Source: Herbaspirillum sp. LeCh32-8 (GTDB lineage Bacteria > Pseudomonadota > Gammaproteobacteria > Burkholderiales > Burkholderiaceae_D). Taken from it: DNA of 64,000 nt. Under the pieces are notes generated by a model, which was given only the letters and a program-made list of their open reading frames with translations, was not told the origin of the DNA and searched no databases. The stretch spans positions 248,001-312,000 of the forward strand of contig NZ_JAGIPZ010000003.1 in the NCBI RefSeq assembly GCF_017814915.1, in the 5' to 3' direction. Shown here piece by piece: positions 52,257-61,324 of this stretch. Position 1 is the first letter of the stretch. Each line of letters begins with the position of its first letter. The translations under genes and the position numbers were made by a program.

Positions 52257-52409
52257 TCAAGCCCGCCAGCGGCCGTGGCCACTGCTGCGGCGACGCAGGT
52301 CGGACGCGAGATTTTTTCGGAGAAGGCGGGTATGCAGCACGGCGCTGGCGACGACAGCGGCAGCCAGAACGGCAACGACGACGATATTGATCAAGCTGAA
52401 GGTTTCCAT
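52257..52409 (-). CDS. Small single-pass membrane protein (50 aa), unlisted
   Basis: This short frame starts at ATG 52409 and stops with TGA at 52257-52259. It is preceded by GGGGGAA with good spacing. Residues 6-25 form one hydrophobic helix (LINIVVVAVLAAAVVASAVL) with an acidic short N-terminus and a strongly basic C-terminus (RLLRKNLASDLRRRSSGHGRWRA; positive-inside rule suggests cytoplasmic tail). It stands 159 bp upstream of the chemoreceptor on the same strand. I do not recognise a family; it could also be a chance frame, but the ribosome-binding site, clean TM pattern and ordered charge favour a real gene. Confidence 0.6.
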   Translation of the reverse strand: METFSLINIVVVAVLAAAVVASAVLHTRLLRKNLASDLRRRSSGHGRWRA

Positions 52410-52616
52410 GATTTTCCCCCATCATGAGATGGACGCGAACAAACCGGCGTGTGCCGGCCCCAGCCCTGTGTGCCGCCCCGTTCGGTGTGATCCCGGTTGT
52501 TGGCGGTCATGTCAAAGTTACCACGCCATCCTGGTGGCATGTCGAACAATTTCATTAACAATCTAGCTGCAATTCTCGATTTCGCAACAAAAAGCACGAC
52601 CGTAATATTTTTATCC

Positions 52617-52622
52617 TATAAT
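52617..52622 (+). promoter_or_regulatory. -10 element upstream of the nitronate monooxygenase gene
   Basis: Perfect TATAAT, 55 bp before the ATG at 52678, in an AT-rich patch (52603-52624). The -35 is unclear. Confidence 0.45.
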
Positions 52623-52677
52623 CGCCGAATAACACCGGCCCAAGGCCTTGACATAACGACAACCGACGAGAGACGAC

Positions 52678-53649
52678 ATGCCCCAGCCAGCCTACCCGAA
52701 AGCCTTGCAAGATCTGCGCCTGCCCATTATCTGCTCGCCCATGTTCATCGCCAGCGGCCCGGCCCTGGTGGCGGCCCAGTGCAAGGCGGGGCTGGTGGGT
52801 TCGTTCCCTTCGCTTAACGCCCGTCCGGCCGAGCAACTGGACGTCTGGCTGACCGAGCTGCAGGCCGAGCTGGCCGAGTGGCAGCAACAGCATCCGGAGC
52901 GCAAGGTCGGCCCCATCGCCGTGAACCAGATCGTGCACCAGTCCAACGATCGCCTGGCGCAGGACGTTGCGGTCTGCGTGAAGCACCAGGTGCCGATCAT
53001 CATCTCCAGCCTGCGCGCGCCGCCCAAGGAAATGCTGGACGCCGTGCACAGCTACGGCGGCATCGTGCTGCATGACGTGATTTCGATCCGCCACGCCGAG
53101 AAGGCGCTGGAAGCCGGCGTGGATGGCCTGATCCTGGTGGCCGCCGGCGCCGGCGGCCATGCCGGCCCGCTGTCGCCGTTCGCGCTGGTGGGCGAGGTGC
53201 GCAAGATGTTCAAGGGCCCGCTGGTGCTCTCCGGCGCCATCGCCACCGGCGACGCGGTGCTGGGCGCGCAGGCCATGGGCGCCGACTTCGCCTACATCGG
53301 CTCGCGCTGGCTGGCGACCAAGGAGTCCAACGTCGACGAGGCCTACCGCCAGGCTATCGTCGAGTCGAGCGCGGCCGACGTGGTCTACACCAACCTGTTC
53401 ACAGGGGTGCACGGCAACTACCTGAAGAAGTCCATCGTCAACGCCGGGCTCGACCCGGACAACCTGCCCGAGGCGGACAAGACCAAGATGAACTTCGGCT
53501 CCGGCGGCAACAGCAAGGCCAAGGCTTGGCGCGACATCTGGGGCGCAGGCCAGGGCGTGGGCCTGATGGACGACGTGCCGACGGTGGCGGAGATGGTGGA
53601 TCGCCTGGAAGCCGAATACCAAGCGGCGCGCGCACGCCTGGCGCTGTAA
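52678..53649 (+). CDS. Nitronate monooxygenase-like FMN enzyme
   Basis: FMN-dependent TIM-barrel enzyme of 323 aa of the 2-nitropropane dioxygenase/nitronate monooxygenase family, which detoxify propionate-3-nitronate and related compounds. Typical stretches: LRLPIICSPMFIASGPALVAAQCKAG at the start, VAAGAGGHAGPLSPFALV (phosphate-binding GGHAG), LSGAIATGDAVLGAQAMGADFAYIGSRW. It is monocistronic with a strong terminator behind it. Other activities in the same fold, such as enoyl reductase-like, cannot be excluded. Confidence 0.9.
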   Translation: MPQPAYPKALQDLRLPIICSPMFIASGPALVAAQCKAGLVGSFPSLNARPAEQLDVWLTELQAELAEWQQQHPERKVGPIAVNQIVHQSNDRLAQDVAVCVKHQVPIIISSLRAPPKEMLDAVHSYGGIVLHDVISIRHAEKALEAGVDGLILVAAGAGGHAGPLSPFALVGEVRKMFKGPLVLSGAIATGDAVLGAQAMGADFAYIGSRWLATKESNVDEAYRQAIVESSAADVVYTNLFTGVHGNYLKKSIVNAGLDPDNLPEADKTKMNFGSGGNSKAKAWRDIWGAGQGVGLMDDVPTVAEMVDRLEAEYQAARARLAL

Positions 53650-53672
53650 GCGGTCAACGCCGGCAATAACGG

Positions 53673-53698
53673 GGCGGATCGCTGATCCGCCTTTTTTT
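53673..53698 (+). terminator. Intrinsic terminator after nitronate monooxygenase
   Basis: GGCGGATC/GATCCGCC stem with a GCT loop, followed by T7. Confidence 0.92.
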
Positions 53699-54032
53699 GC
53701 GCATCGATCCGCGCAAATTGAACCTGCGACCCACCGCGCGCATCCAAGCATTGCGCCCCCGGGTGGGCTCATCCCTCTTCGCGGCCCTACCTTTCTCCGC
53801 TTATCTGACCGCACTTGTGCGATTCGTCCGTCGGACAACTCCTCTAATTTTCATGCAAGTTGTAACGTCCGGCACTTCTTGTGCAGTGCCCGGTCGTACG
53901 TGTTCGCTTGCCCCAAGCGCACGGCGCGCGCAGCTCAACGCTACCGCCGCCACGGTGATCCGGTCGGTTGTCCCGGATCCTGCCGCGCACGGCGAAGGGG
54001 GAAAAGCCCGACACTTGATGCGAGGAAAAAAT
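53699..54032. other. Intergenic region before the hydrophilic small protein
   Basis: About 334 bp without a gene. A short palindrome GTCCGTCGGAC lies at about 53827-53837. An open frame across the region on the plus strand (from 53697) has low similarity to real proteins until the ATG at 54033. No promoter consensus could be assigned with confidence. Confidence 0.5.
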
Positions 54033-54302
54033 ATGACCAGCTTTCTCAGAACCAGAAAAGATCGTCATCCAAAACACGACAAGCCGCGTCTGCCGCATGA
54101 GCATGACCAGAACTTCGACCGCCAGGATGCGGGGCGCAGCGGTCACAAGGTGGAGCGCCAAGAGATCCGCCATGCCTACAACGATATCCGTGAGGGCCAG
54201 GTAGATACCGACCTGCGCGGCACCGGCGGACTGGACGAGGGCAACAAGGCCCCCGGCCGCCGTTCGGCCGGGGCGCCGCCCAAGGAGCCGGACGAAGGCT
54301 GA
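54033..54302 (+). CDS. Small, very hydrophilic protein of unknown function
   Basis: An 89-aa protein with almost no hydrophobic residues, rich in Arg, Lys, Asp, Glu, Gly, His and Gln, and without Cys or signal peptide. The composition (KDRHPKHDKPRLPHEHDQNF ... GNKAPGRRSAGAPPKEPDEG) suggests an intrinsically disordered protein, perhaps of the stress/desiccation type; that is inference only. GAGGAAAA precedes the ATG at 54033 with good spacing, and a terminator follows, which supports a real single gene. Confidence 0.75.
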   Translation: MTSFLRTRKDRHPKHDKPRLPHEHDQNFDRQDAGRSGHKVERQEIRHAYNDIREGQVDTDLRGTGGLDEGNKAPGRRSAGAPPKEPDEG

Positions 54303-54358
54303 TCCGGCCGGCAGCGGCCGTTGCAGCTACATGGCGGCCGACGTGCAAATGTCGACAC

Positions 54359-54394
54359 GAAAAAAGGCAGCAGGGTTTTCCTGCTGCCTTTTCT
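54359..54394. terminator. Bidirectional intrinsic terminator
   Basis: AAGGCAGCAGG/CCTGCTGCCTT stem with a GTTTT loop, A-rich on the left and TTTCTTTT on the right; serves the hydrophilic protein and the convergent hydrolase. Confidence 0.9.
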
Positions 54395-54430
54395 TTTGCG
54401 CCTGCGATGCCGATGGGCCGATGCGGCGAT

Positions 54431-55126
54431 CTACAGACCCGACCGCGCGATCCAGTCATCGACCAGCGCGAACAACTCGCGCGGCTTCTCCATCGGCGTC
54501 ATGTGGCCGCAATCGGCGACGATCTCGAAACGCGCATGGTCGATCTGCCGCGCCATCTCCTGCGACTCTTCCACCGAGCGCAACCGATCGTGGTCGCTGG
54601 CGACGATCAGCACAGGGCAGCGCAACTCCTTCAACTGCTCGGCATTGCTGTCGCGCAGCGTCTGCAGCTGGCGCAGGAACACCTCCTTGCCGTTGGACAG
54701 CGCCATCGCCTGCAGGCGGTCCAGCAAGGCGCGGTCGGTGCTCAACGCCGGATGCAGCGACGCCGCCAGCTGCCGTGAGGTCAGCCCCTTGAAGGGGGCG
54801 CGGCTGGCGATGTCGATCTGGGCCTTGGTGGAGACCGACTCCTGCTCGCTCTGCGGGCGCGAGGAGGTGTTCAGCAGCGCCAGCCCGAGCACGCGCTCGG
54901 GCGCCTTCAACGCCACCGCCTGGGCCACGAAACCGCCCATCGAAAAGCCGAACAACAGGAACCGCGCCGGCGCGTCGCGCAGCACAGCGTCGGCCATGGC
55001 CTCAATGCCGATGTCGCGGCCGAGGTCACCGAAGTGGAGCGCACCCAACGTGCCGAGGTCGGCGCGCATGTCGTCCCACAGGTGCTCGTTGAGCATGAAG
55101 CCTGGCAGCAGAACCAGGTTGCGCAT
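54431..55126 (-). CDS. Alpha/beta hydrolase
   Basis: Serine hydrolase-fold enzyme of 231 aa. The nucleophile elbow is GFSMGG with Ser62, the acid is likely the Asp of VASDHDRLRSV, and the catalytic His is in DCGHMTPMEKP. The substrate is unknown; the family includes esterases and lactonases. The ATG at 55126 is preceded by GAGAGGA. It lies 48 bp downstream of an MFS transporter gene on the same strand, likely an operon. Confidence 0.88.
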   Translation of the reverse strand: MRNLVLLPGFMLNEHLWDDMRADLGTLGALHFGDLGRDIGIEAMADAVLRDAPARFLLFGFSMGGFVAQAVALKAPERVLGLALLNTSSRPQSEQESVSTKAQIDIASRAPFKGLTSRQLAASLHPALSTDRALLDRLQAMALSNGKEVFLRQLQTLRDSNAEQLKELRCPVLIVASDHDRLRSVEESQEMARQIDHARFEIVADCGHMTPMEKPRELFALVDDWIARSGL

Positions 55127-55174
55127 GATGTGTCCTCTCTGTTGGCGGCCCGTTGGCCGCAATGTTGGTCGACC

Positions 55175-56335
55175 TTATTCCAGCCACTGCGCACGGCTGC
55201 TGCAGGCGGCAATCGCCAGGCACAGCACACCGATGAAGGCCAGCGCTGCCGGCAAGCCCCAGCCGTGCGCCAGGAAGCCCACCGCCGGCGGGCCGATCAG
55301 GCTGCCGCTGTAACCCAGCGTGGCCACCGCCGCCAGCGCACTCGATCCATGGCGGCCGGCGGCGCTGAAGACAAACGGAAACACCGCCGCCACGCCGGCG
55401 CCGGCAATCGCGAAACCGAGGATGGCCGGGACCATCGAATGCGCCAGCACCGCAATACCGATGCCGAACGCCGCGAACAGCGTACCGATGGTCACCACCG
55501 GGCGCGCACGGTAACGCTGTTTCAGCCGGTCGCCGATCATGCGCATGACCAGCATCATGCCGGCGAAACCGGCATAGGCCAGCGGCGTGCCGCCGTCGCT
55601 GGCGTGGATATGATCCTTCATGTAGATGCCGCTCCAGTCGGCAATCGAGCCCTCGACGATGGCGCCGCAAAAGCCGATCACGCCCAGCACCACCAGGTGG
55701 CCGTGCGGGATGGCGAAGATCTTGCGATGCGGGTCATGCTCGGGCCGGTCGTCCGGCATGGCCTGATAGGCCGCGTACAGCGGCCACAGGAACAGCGCCG
55801 AGATCAGCAGGAAGTGCCACACCGGCGCGATCCCCATGCCGGCGATGGCGCTGGCGATGAGCGCGCCGGAAAAGGTGCCGACGCAGAACCAGCCGTGCAA
55901 CATCGACATGATGGGACGGCCGGCGTCCTTCTCGGCCTGCGCGCCCAGCGCGTTGATGGCCACGTCGAAGCAGCTGGAGGCGGCGCCATAGAAGGTGCTG
56001 ATGGCCATCAGCGTCCATAGCTCGGGGGCCAGGCCCAGCAGCGGCAACGACACCAGCAGCGCCAGCCCGGCGTACAGGGTGCTGTGGCGCGCGCCGTAGT
56101 GGCCGGTCAGCCAGGCCGCCAGCGGGAACGAGCCGACCGCGCCGATGCCGCCGCACAGCAGCACCAGCGCCAAGGTGGCTGCGTCCAGCTGCAGGTGATC
56201 GCGGATGGCCGGGATGCGCGCGGCCCAACTGGAAAAGACGATTCCCAGCAGCAGGAAAAACAGCGGAATGGCGATCTGGCGCCAGCGCGCCTGGCCCAGC
56301 AGGCCGGCGCGGGAGGTGGAGAGCTTGGTTGTCAT
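55175..56335 (-). CDS. MFS transporter (YbjJ-like)
   Basis: Major facilitator with 12 predicted membrane helices, 386 aa. It has short MFS loop motifs such as GDRLKQRYRARPV between helices and an acidic ISTFYGAASSCFDVAINALGAQAEK segment (helix 4-5) typical of the YbjJ/FucP-like group. No substrate can be named. The start at 56335 precedes the first helix; upstream methionines at 56416 would add a tail without hydrophobic segments. It probably forms an operon with the downstream hydrolase. Confidence 0.86.
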   Translation of the reverse strand: MTTKLSTSRAGLLGQARWRQIAIPLFFLLLGIVFSSWAARIPAIRDHLQLDAATLALVLLCGGIGAVGSFPLAAWLTGHYGARHSTLYAGLALLVSLPLLGLAPELWTLMAISTFYGAASSCFDVAINALGAQAEKDAGRPIMSMLHGWFCVGTFSGALIASAIAGMGIAPVWHFLLISALFLWPLYAAYQAMPDDRPEHDPHRKIFAIPHGHLVVLGVIGFCGAIVEGSIADWSGIYMKDHIHASDGGTPLAYAGFAGMMLVMRMIGDRLKQRYRARPVVTIGTLFAAFGIGIAVLAHSMVPAILGFAIAGAGVAAVFPFVFSAAGRHGSSALAAVATLGYSGSLIGPPAVGFLAHGWGLPAALAFIGVLCLAIAACSSRAQWLE

Positions 56336-56564
56336 CGATACGTCATGAAGGTAAACTGCCTTGGCATTGCAGCCGCTATTATCCGACAACCGGGAAGGCT
56401 CCATGAAATGAGCCATGGTCGGTAAGCTGCGCTCAGGCTGCCATCAGATGGCGGCCGTTCTCAGAGGTTCACGATGTGCGCAGACTGTCACGACTGTCCC
56501 AGCGCCGCCGGACCTGCCAGCCGCTTCTGAGCGCGCCGCGCGCTGCAATCTTGCAGGGACAGGG

Positions 56565-57164
56565 ATGCCAGTTTCAGAATCAAACAAGATCTACCAGGAA
56601 ATCGTCGATGCGCTGATCGCCATGCATCGGCTCACCGACGGCTATACGCCCAGCCATGAAGACCGCACCGCCGAATTGTGCGTGGCCATCGCGCGCCAGC
56701 TTGGCCTGCCGGCCGAACGCATCGACGTGCTGCACATGGCGGCCCAGGTGCACGACATCGGCAAGGCGCGCATCGCGCAGGAACTGCTCAACAAACCCGG
56801 CCGCATCACCGACGACGAATACGCCGTGCTCAAGACGCACGTGCAGATCGGCTACGACATCCTGAAGCACATCAGCTTCCCCTTCAACCTGGCCGAGATC
56901 GTCTGGTGCCACCACGAGTACCTGGACGGCAGCGGCTATCCGCGCGGCGTGACCGATGAGGCGATTCCGCTGGAGTCGCGCATCCTGACCGTGTCCGACA
57001 TCGTCGAGTCGATCTCGGCTGATCGCCCCTACCGCAAAGCACTGGGCATGCAAACCGCGCTCGACGAAATCCGCCGCCTGCGCGGCACCCGCCTGGACCC
57101 GGCGGTGGTCGACGCCTGCCTGCAGGTGATCGAACAACATCTCTGGCACGAAGCCGCCGCCTGA
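56565..57164 (+). CDS. HD-GYP domain phosphodiesterase (c-di-GMP)
   Basis: Stand-alone HD-GYP protein of 199 aa that is expected to hydrolyse cyclic-di-GMP. Motifs: first His near 31 (SHEDRTAELC), His63-Asp64 in VHDIGKARI, the GYP-type HHEYLDGSGYPRGVTDEAI at 116-134, and SDIVESISADRPYRKAL. No receiver or other sensor domain is attached, so activity must be controlled in trans or by expression. The ATG at 56565 has AGGGACAGGG before it. The frame is open from 56415 but the added stretch is not family-like. Confidence 0.93.
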   Translation: MPVSESNKIYQEIVDALIAMHRLTDGYTPSHEDRTAELCVAIARQLGLPAERIDVLHMAAQVHDIGKARIAQELLNKPGRITDDEYAVLKTHVQIGYDILKHISFPFNLAEIVWCHHEYLDGSGYPRGVTDEAIPLESRILTVSDIVESISADRPYRKALGMQTALDEIRRLRGTRLDPAVVDACLQVIEQHLWHEAAA

Positions 57165-57235
57165 GCGCATCGCCGGCCGGCCTTTCGGCTACACTCGGGG
57201 CAGAACAAAAAACACAGGCCCCGGAGACGCCACCC

Positions 57236-58462
57236 ATGCACACCGCGCAGCACAGCACACCACCCGCGCCGCAGGACTTCGTCCTGCGCCATCCCATCCT
57301 GACCGCCCTGGCCTTGTCGCTGGGCACCGCCGTCGCGCTGGGCGTGGCGCGCTTCTCGTATGCGCTGCTGCTGGCGCCGATGCGCGCCGACCTCGGCTGG
57401 CCCTACCTGATCGCCGGCGGCATGAACACCGGCAACGCACTCGGCTACCTGCTGGGCGCGCTGGTCACGCCGCTGCTGATGCGCCGCCATGAAGCCTGGC
57501 GCGTGCTGGTCGGCGGCGCCTTCGGCACGGCGCTGCTGACCTTCGTCCCCGGCCTGGTCACCGACACCGGCGCGCAACTCGTGCTGCGCGTGGCGACCGG
57601 CATCACCAGCGCCTTCATCTTCGTCTCCGGCGGTTTGCTGGTGAGCCGCCTGGCGGCGCTGCATACGCAACGCGCCGGGCTGCTGTTGGGGCTGTATTAC
57701 GGCGGCACCGGCATCGGCATCGCCGCCGCCTCGCTGCTGGTGCCGCCGGTGATGCAGGCGGCCGCCGCCCACGGCGCCGCACATCCCTGGCAATGGGCCT
57801 GGTTGCTGTTGGGCGCGCTGGCGCTGGTGGCCAGCGTGTTCATGTCGCTGCCGGTGCGGCACATTCCCTCGCCGCCGGCGCAGGCCTCGGCGCGCGGCAG
57901 CTTCCATGCGCGCGGACTGCTGTTCGGTTTGCTGGGTTACCTTTGCTTCGGCCTGGGCTACATCGGTTACATGACCTTCGTGATCGCGCTGCTGAAAGAA
58001 GAAGGCATGGCGCCCGAACGCATCACGCTGTTCTTCACGCTGCTGGGCGTGGCGACCTTTGCCTCCTCGCGTATCTGGGCGCGCATGCTGGATCGTTTCC
58101 GCGGCGGCCAGTCGCTGGCGATGCTCAACACGCTGTTGTGCGTGGCGACGCTGCTGCCGGCCTTCACCGCGCAACCGGCGGCGGTATTCGCCTCGGGCAT
58201 CCTGTTCGGCGCCTGCTTCCTGTCGGCCGTGGCCTCGACCACCGCGATGGTGCGCCACAACTTGCCGCAGGCCGACTGGCCGGCCGGCATCAGCGCCTTC
58301 ACCATCATCTTCGCGGCAGGCCAGATCGTCGGCCCCACCATCGTCGGCTGGATCGCCGACGGCGCCGGCGGGCTGCAGCGCGGGCTGGTGTTCTCGGCGC
58401 TGACGCTGCTGGCGGGCGCGGCGCTGGCCTGGCGTCAGCAAGCATTGCCCAAACCCGTATGA
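57236..58462 (+). CDS. MFS transporter of the YbfB/YjiJ family
   Basis: Membrane transporter of 408 aa with about 12 helices. The N-terminus (LTALALSLGTAVALGVARFSYALLLAPMRADLGWPYLIAGG) is the hallmark of this MFS subfamily (quoted segment spans residues ~20-58). The substrate is unknown. It follows the HD-GYP gene by 71 bp; a -10-like TACACT lies at about 57188 in the gap. A strong terminator follows. Confidence 0.9.
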   Translation: MHTAQHSTPPAPQDFVLRHPILTALALSLGTAVALGVARFSYALLLAPMRADLGWPYLIAGGMNTGNALGYLLGALVTPLLMRRHEAWRVLVGGAFGTALLTFVPGLVTDTGAQLVLRVATGITSAFIFVSGGLLVSRLAALHTQRAGLLLGLYYGGTGIGIAAASLLVPPVMQAAAAHGAAHPWQWAWLLLGALALVASVFMSLPVRHIPSPPAQASARGSFHARGLLFGLLGYLCFGLGYIGYMTFVIALLKEEGMAPERITLFFTLLGVATFASSRIWARMLDRFRGGQSLAMLNTLLCVATLLPAFTAQPAAVFASGILFGACFLSAVASTTAMVRHNLPQADWPAGISAFTIIFAAGQIVGPTIVGWIADGAGGLQRGLVFSALTLLAGAALAWRQQALPKPV

Positions 58463-58480
58463 GTCATTTCTTCCGACAAT

Positions 58481-58510
58481 AAAAAAGCGGCCCGCAGGCC
58501 GCTTTTTTTA
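58481..58510. terminator. Bidirectional intrinsic terminator
   Basis: GCGGCC (58487-58492) and GGCCGC (58497-58502) with a CGCA loop, preceded by A6 and followed by T7; serves the MFS gene and convergent hisC. Confidence 0.9.
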
Positions 58511-58521
58511 CGCGCAAATGT

Positions 58522-59598
58522 TTACGCCAGATGACGTTTCAAAGCGTCCACCAGCGTGCCGCAAGCTTCGTCGGTGCCGATGGTAATGCGCAGGAACTGG
58601 TTGATGCGCGCACTCGTGAAGTGACGCACGATGATGCCGTCGCCGCGCAGCGCCGCCGCCAGCTTGGCGGCGTCATGCCGCGGATGGCGCGCGAACACGA
58701 AGTTGGCGGCCGACGGCAGCACCTCGAAACCGAGCGCGGTGAGCGACGCATCCAGCTTGTCGCGACTGGCGATGACCATGTCGCAGGTCTGGCGGAAATA
58801 CTGCTCGTCTTCGATCGCGGCGGTGGCGCCGGCGATCGCCGGGCGATCCAGCGGATAGGAATTGAAGCTGTTCTTGACACGCTCGAGCGCAGCGATCAGG
58901 TCGGCGTGGCCGATCGCGAAACCGACGCGCATGCCGGCCAGCGCGCGCGACTTGGAGAAGGTCTGCACCACCAGCAGATTGGGATAGCGCTGCACCAGCG
59001 GGATCGCGGTATCGCCGCCGAAGTCGATGTAAGCCTCGTCGACAACCACCACGCGCTCAGGATTGCCCTGCAGGATGCGCTCGATCTCGGCCAGTCCCAT
59101 CAGGCAGCCGGTGGGCGCGTTGGGATTGGGGAAGATGATGCCGCCGATGGCGTCGCCGTGGCCCAGGTAGTCGTCGGCGCGGATGGTGAAGTCATCGGCC
59201 AGCGGCACTGCGCGATGCTCGACCTGATACAGGCCGCAATAGGTCGGGTAGAAGCTGTAGGTGATGTCCGGGAACAGGATCGGCTTGCCGTGCTGGAGCA
59301 GCGCGTGGAAGGCGTGCGCCAACACTTCGTCGGAACCGTTGCCGACGAACACTTCGCGCGCCGTGATGCCATCGGCGGCGTGGCGCGCGGCAATGGCCAG
59401 CTTGAGCGGCTCGGCATCCGGATTGGGATACAGGCGCAGGCTCTCGCTCACCTCGCGCGCGATGGCGTCAAGCGCGCGCGGTGAGGGACCGTAGGGGTTC
59501 TCGTTGGTATTGAGCTTGACCAGGTTGGCGATCTTGGGTTGCTCGCCGGGGGTGTAGGGCGTCAGGCGGCTGACGATGGGACTCCAGAACTTGCTCAT
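58522..59598 (-). CDS. hisC: Histidinol-phosphate aminotransferase
   Basis: PLP-dependent aminotransferase of histidine synthesis, 358 aa. The N-terminus [12 protein letters not shown] and [14 protein letters not shown] is typical of HisC, and the PLP Lys216 lies in [44 protein letters not shown] and [11 protein letters not shown] are the other cofactor-binding motifs. The ATG at 59598 gives the full family N-terminus; the open frame upstream to 59973 is not similar. The gene stands away from other his genes, so this may be a second HisC copy (HisC2-like). Confidence 0.94.
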   Translation of the reverse strand: MSKFWSPIVSRLTPYTPGEQPKIANLVKLNTNENPYGPSPRALDAIAREVSESLRLYPNPDAEPLKLAIAARHAADGITAREVFVGNGSDEVLAHAFHALLQHGKPILFPDITYSFYPTYCGLYQVEHRAVPLADDFTIRADDYLGHGDAIGGIIFPNPNAPTGCLMGLAEIERILQGNPERVVVVDEAYIDFGGDTAIPLVQRYPNLLVVQTFSKSRALAGMRVGFAIGHADLIAALERVKNSFNSYPLDRPAIAGATAAIEDEQYFRQTCDMVIASRDKLDASLTALGFEVLPSAANFVFARHPRHDAAKLAAALRGDGIIVRHFTSARINQFLRITIGTDEACGTLVDALKRHLA

Positions 59599-59683
59599 GG
59601 GAAATCGGCCCGCGCGGGGCATGACGAATTGAAGAGGAAAGCGCAGATGGTAGCAAACTTGCCGCCGGACGGCGGCGGACGGC

Positions 59684-60373
59684 TCAGAAATACGGGCGAT
59701 AACGCGGCCGCCGCGCGGAGGCGTCGGTACGCGCCGACGGCTGGGATGCGTTGGATGCAGGTGCGGGCGCGGCGCTGAGCAGCGAGATCGCGCGGCCGGC
59801 GATCTCCGCCGGCAGGCCGATGACATCCTGGCAAGCTCGCGCAAAGGCGGCAGCCGAGGCAAACCCGGCGCCGCCAAAATCACAAGCGGCGTCATCCATG
59901 CGCGCCAGCCGCGCCAGCGCCCAGGCCACACGCTGCTCGCGCACCAGGCTGCGCAGCGACTCGCCCTCGGCAAACAGCAAGGCGCGCAGCCGTGCCGGAG
60001 TCAGTTGCCACAGACGGGCGATGCGCGCGGCGCTCCAGTCGGCGGTCGGCTCGGCAAAGATGGCGGCGGCCAGCTTGCGGGTCCAGGGCTTACTGGCGTC
60101 GGCGGCGCGCTCCATGTCACTGCCGGCGTCGGTCTCCAGCGCCAGCGACCACACCGCCGGGCGCGGTCCCTGCATCAGCAGCTGCGCCATGCGCGGATGC
60201 GCCAGGCAGGAGAAGCGCACGAAGGGCGGCACGGTGAAGCTCTCCCCCTCGTGCAGCTCGATGGTGACGCCGCCGCTCTTGAGCGTGGCCGCGCCTTTCC
60301 ACACCTTCACGCGCGCAGGCGCGGTAAAACGCAGTTCGCGCAGCTGCAGGTGATGGTGGGTGACGATGGCCAT
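59684..60373 (-). CDS. AraC-family-like transcriptional regulator with cupin N-terminus
   Basis: Protein of 229 aa. The N-terminal ~100 residues resemble an AraC-type cupin ([30 protein letters not shown]), and the C-terminal part resembles an AraC DNA-binding domain: first HTH ([21 protein letters not shown]) and second HTH ([26 protein letters not shown]). The usual final PxxYR is replaced (PAEIAGRAI), and the N-terminal domain is shorter than in most members. The gene ends 85 bp upstream of the hisC start on the same strand. Family assignment is moderate, target genes unknown. Confidence 0.72.
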   Translation of the reverse strand: MAIVTHHHLQLRELRFTAPARVKVWKGAATLKSGGVTIELHEGESFTVPPFVRFSCLAHPRMAQLLMQGPRPAVWSLALETDAGSDMERAADASKPWTRKLAAAIFAEPTADWSAARIARLWQLTPARLRALLFAEGESLRSLVREQRVAWALARLARMDDAACDFGGAGFASAAAFARACQDVIGLPAEIAGRAISLLSAAPAPASNASQPSARTDASARRPRYRPYF

Positions 60374-60471
60374 GGGGTACGCAATCCGAAGTCAGGTGAC
60401 GATGATGAGGTGAAGATGATGTTAAGCGAGCCGCGCTCGACACACTGTCGCCGCGGCGACCATGCATCTTC

Positions 60472-61158
60472 TCATAACGAGGCCATGCCGAAGGCGCGCA
60501 GGCCGTCGAGGTCGACCACGCGGATGCTCTGGTAGGAAATCTCCACCAGCCCCAGCTCGGCCAGCCGGCGCATGGCCTGGTTCACGCGCTGGCGCGACAG
60601 GCCGGTCAAGAGGCCGATCTCTTCCTGCGACAACTCCAGCACCGGCGAAGTGCGCGGGTACAGCATGGGATGGAACAGCTGGGCGATGGCTTGGGCCACG
60701 CGGGCGTCGACGTCGAGCAGGCGCTCGTTTTGCACGGTGGCGATGAACTGGCCCATGCGCTCGTTCAACTGACGGATCACGAAAGCGTTGAACGGCAGGC
60801 TCCGGGCCATCAGCAGGTGGAAGGTGTCGGCCGGCACCAGCAGGATTTGCGAGGCGCGCACCGCGATCACGTCGTAGCGCCGCGCCTCGCGCTTGATCAC
60901 GCTGCCCTCGCCGCACCAGCCGCCTTCGGGCACGCCTGACAAGGTGCTGCTGCGGCCGTCGACGTTGTAGACGGCGAGCTTGATCAGGCCTTCATGCACG
61001 CCGATCCAATGGCTGGACAGCTCGCCGCGGCGCGCGATAAACGAGTCGGCGCCAAAGCGCGCGAGCTGCGTGGCGGCGGCCGCCAGCTTGCGGTGTTCGG
61101 GCGACAGCGCGTTATACCAGTCGTGCTGCTGTAGGTGTTGCTCCATCGGGTGCGCCAT
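60472..61158 (-). CDS. Crp/Fnr-family transcriptional regulator
   Basis: Regulator of 228 aa with an N-terminal cyclic-nucleotide-binding-type beta-roll (FIARRGELSSHWIGVHEGLIKL ... GEGSVIKREARRYDVIAVRAS), a dimer helix, and a C-terminal HTH (LSQEEIGLLTGLSRQRVNQAMRRLAELGLVEI). No N-terminal Cys cluster is present, so it is not an oxygen-sensing Fnr of the iron-sulfur type. It is divergent from the acyl-CoA synthetase; the palindrome at 61194-61211 lies between them. Starts at 61158 or 61146 are possible. Confidence 0.88.
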   Translation of the reverse strand: MAHPMEQHLQQHDWYNALSPEHRKLAAAATQLARFGADSFIARRGELSSHWIGVHEGLIKLAVYNVDGRSSTLSGVPEGGWCGEGSVIKREARRYDVIAVRASQILLVPADTFHLLMARSLPFNAFVIRQLNERMGQFIATVQNERLLDVDARVAQAIAQLFHPMLYPRTSPVLELSQEEIGLLTGLSRQRVNQAMRRLAELGLVEISYQSIRVVDLDGLRAFGMASL

Positions 61159-61193
61159 TGCTCCAGTGAGGCGGTCATTGTCGCACGCGCGCC

Positions 61194-61211
61194 TTGTCGT
61201 CGTGATGACAA
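61194..61211. promoter_or_regulatory. Candidate Crp/Fnr-type binding site
   Basis: TTGTCGTCGTGATGACAA has half-sites TTGTCGTC and GATGACAA that match at 7 of 8 paired positions around GT. Its size and TTG/CAA ends resemble Crp/Fnr-type sites. It lies 36 bp upstream of the Crp/Fnr gene and 114 bp before the acyl-CoA synthetase. Confidence 0.5.
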
Positions 61212-61324
61212 AGCGCAAGCCGCCATCGGTGCTACCCTAGGAGAAACACAAGCGCGGCCATCAGAAAACAACAAGCGGCCCGCGCACCGCCCCTGACAGA
61301 AAACGCCGCCGCAAGGAGACCAGC

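Noticed and set aside
57182-57194. Promoter before the YbfB-type MFS gene
   Set aside because: TACACT is present but without a -35 at acceptable spacing, so not listed as a feature on its own.
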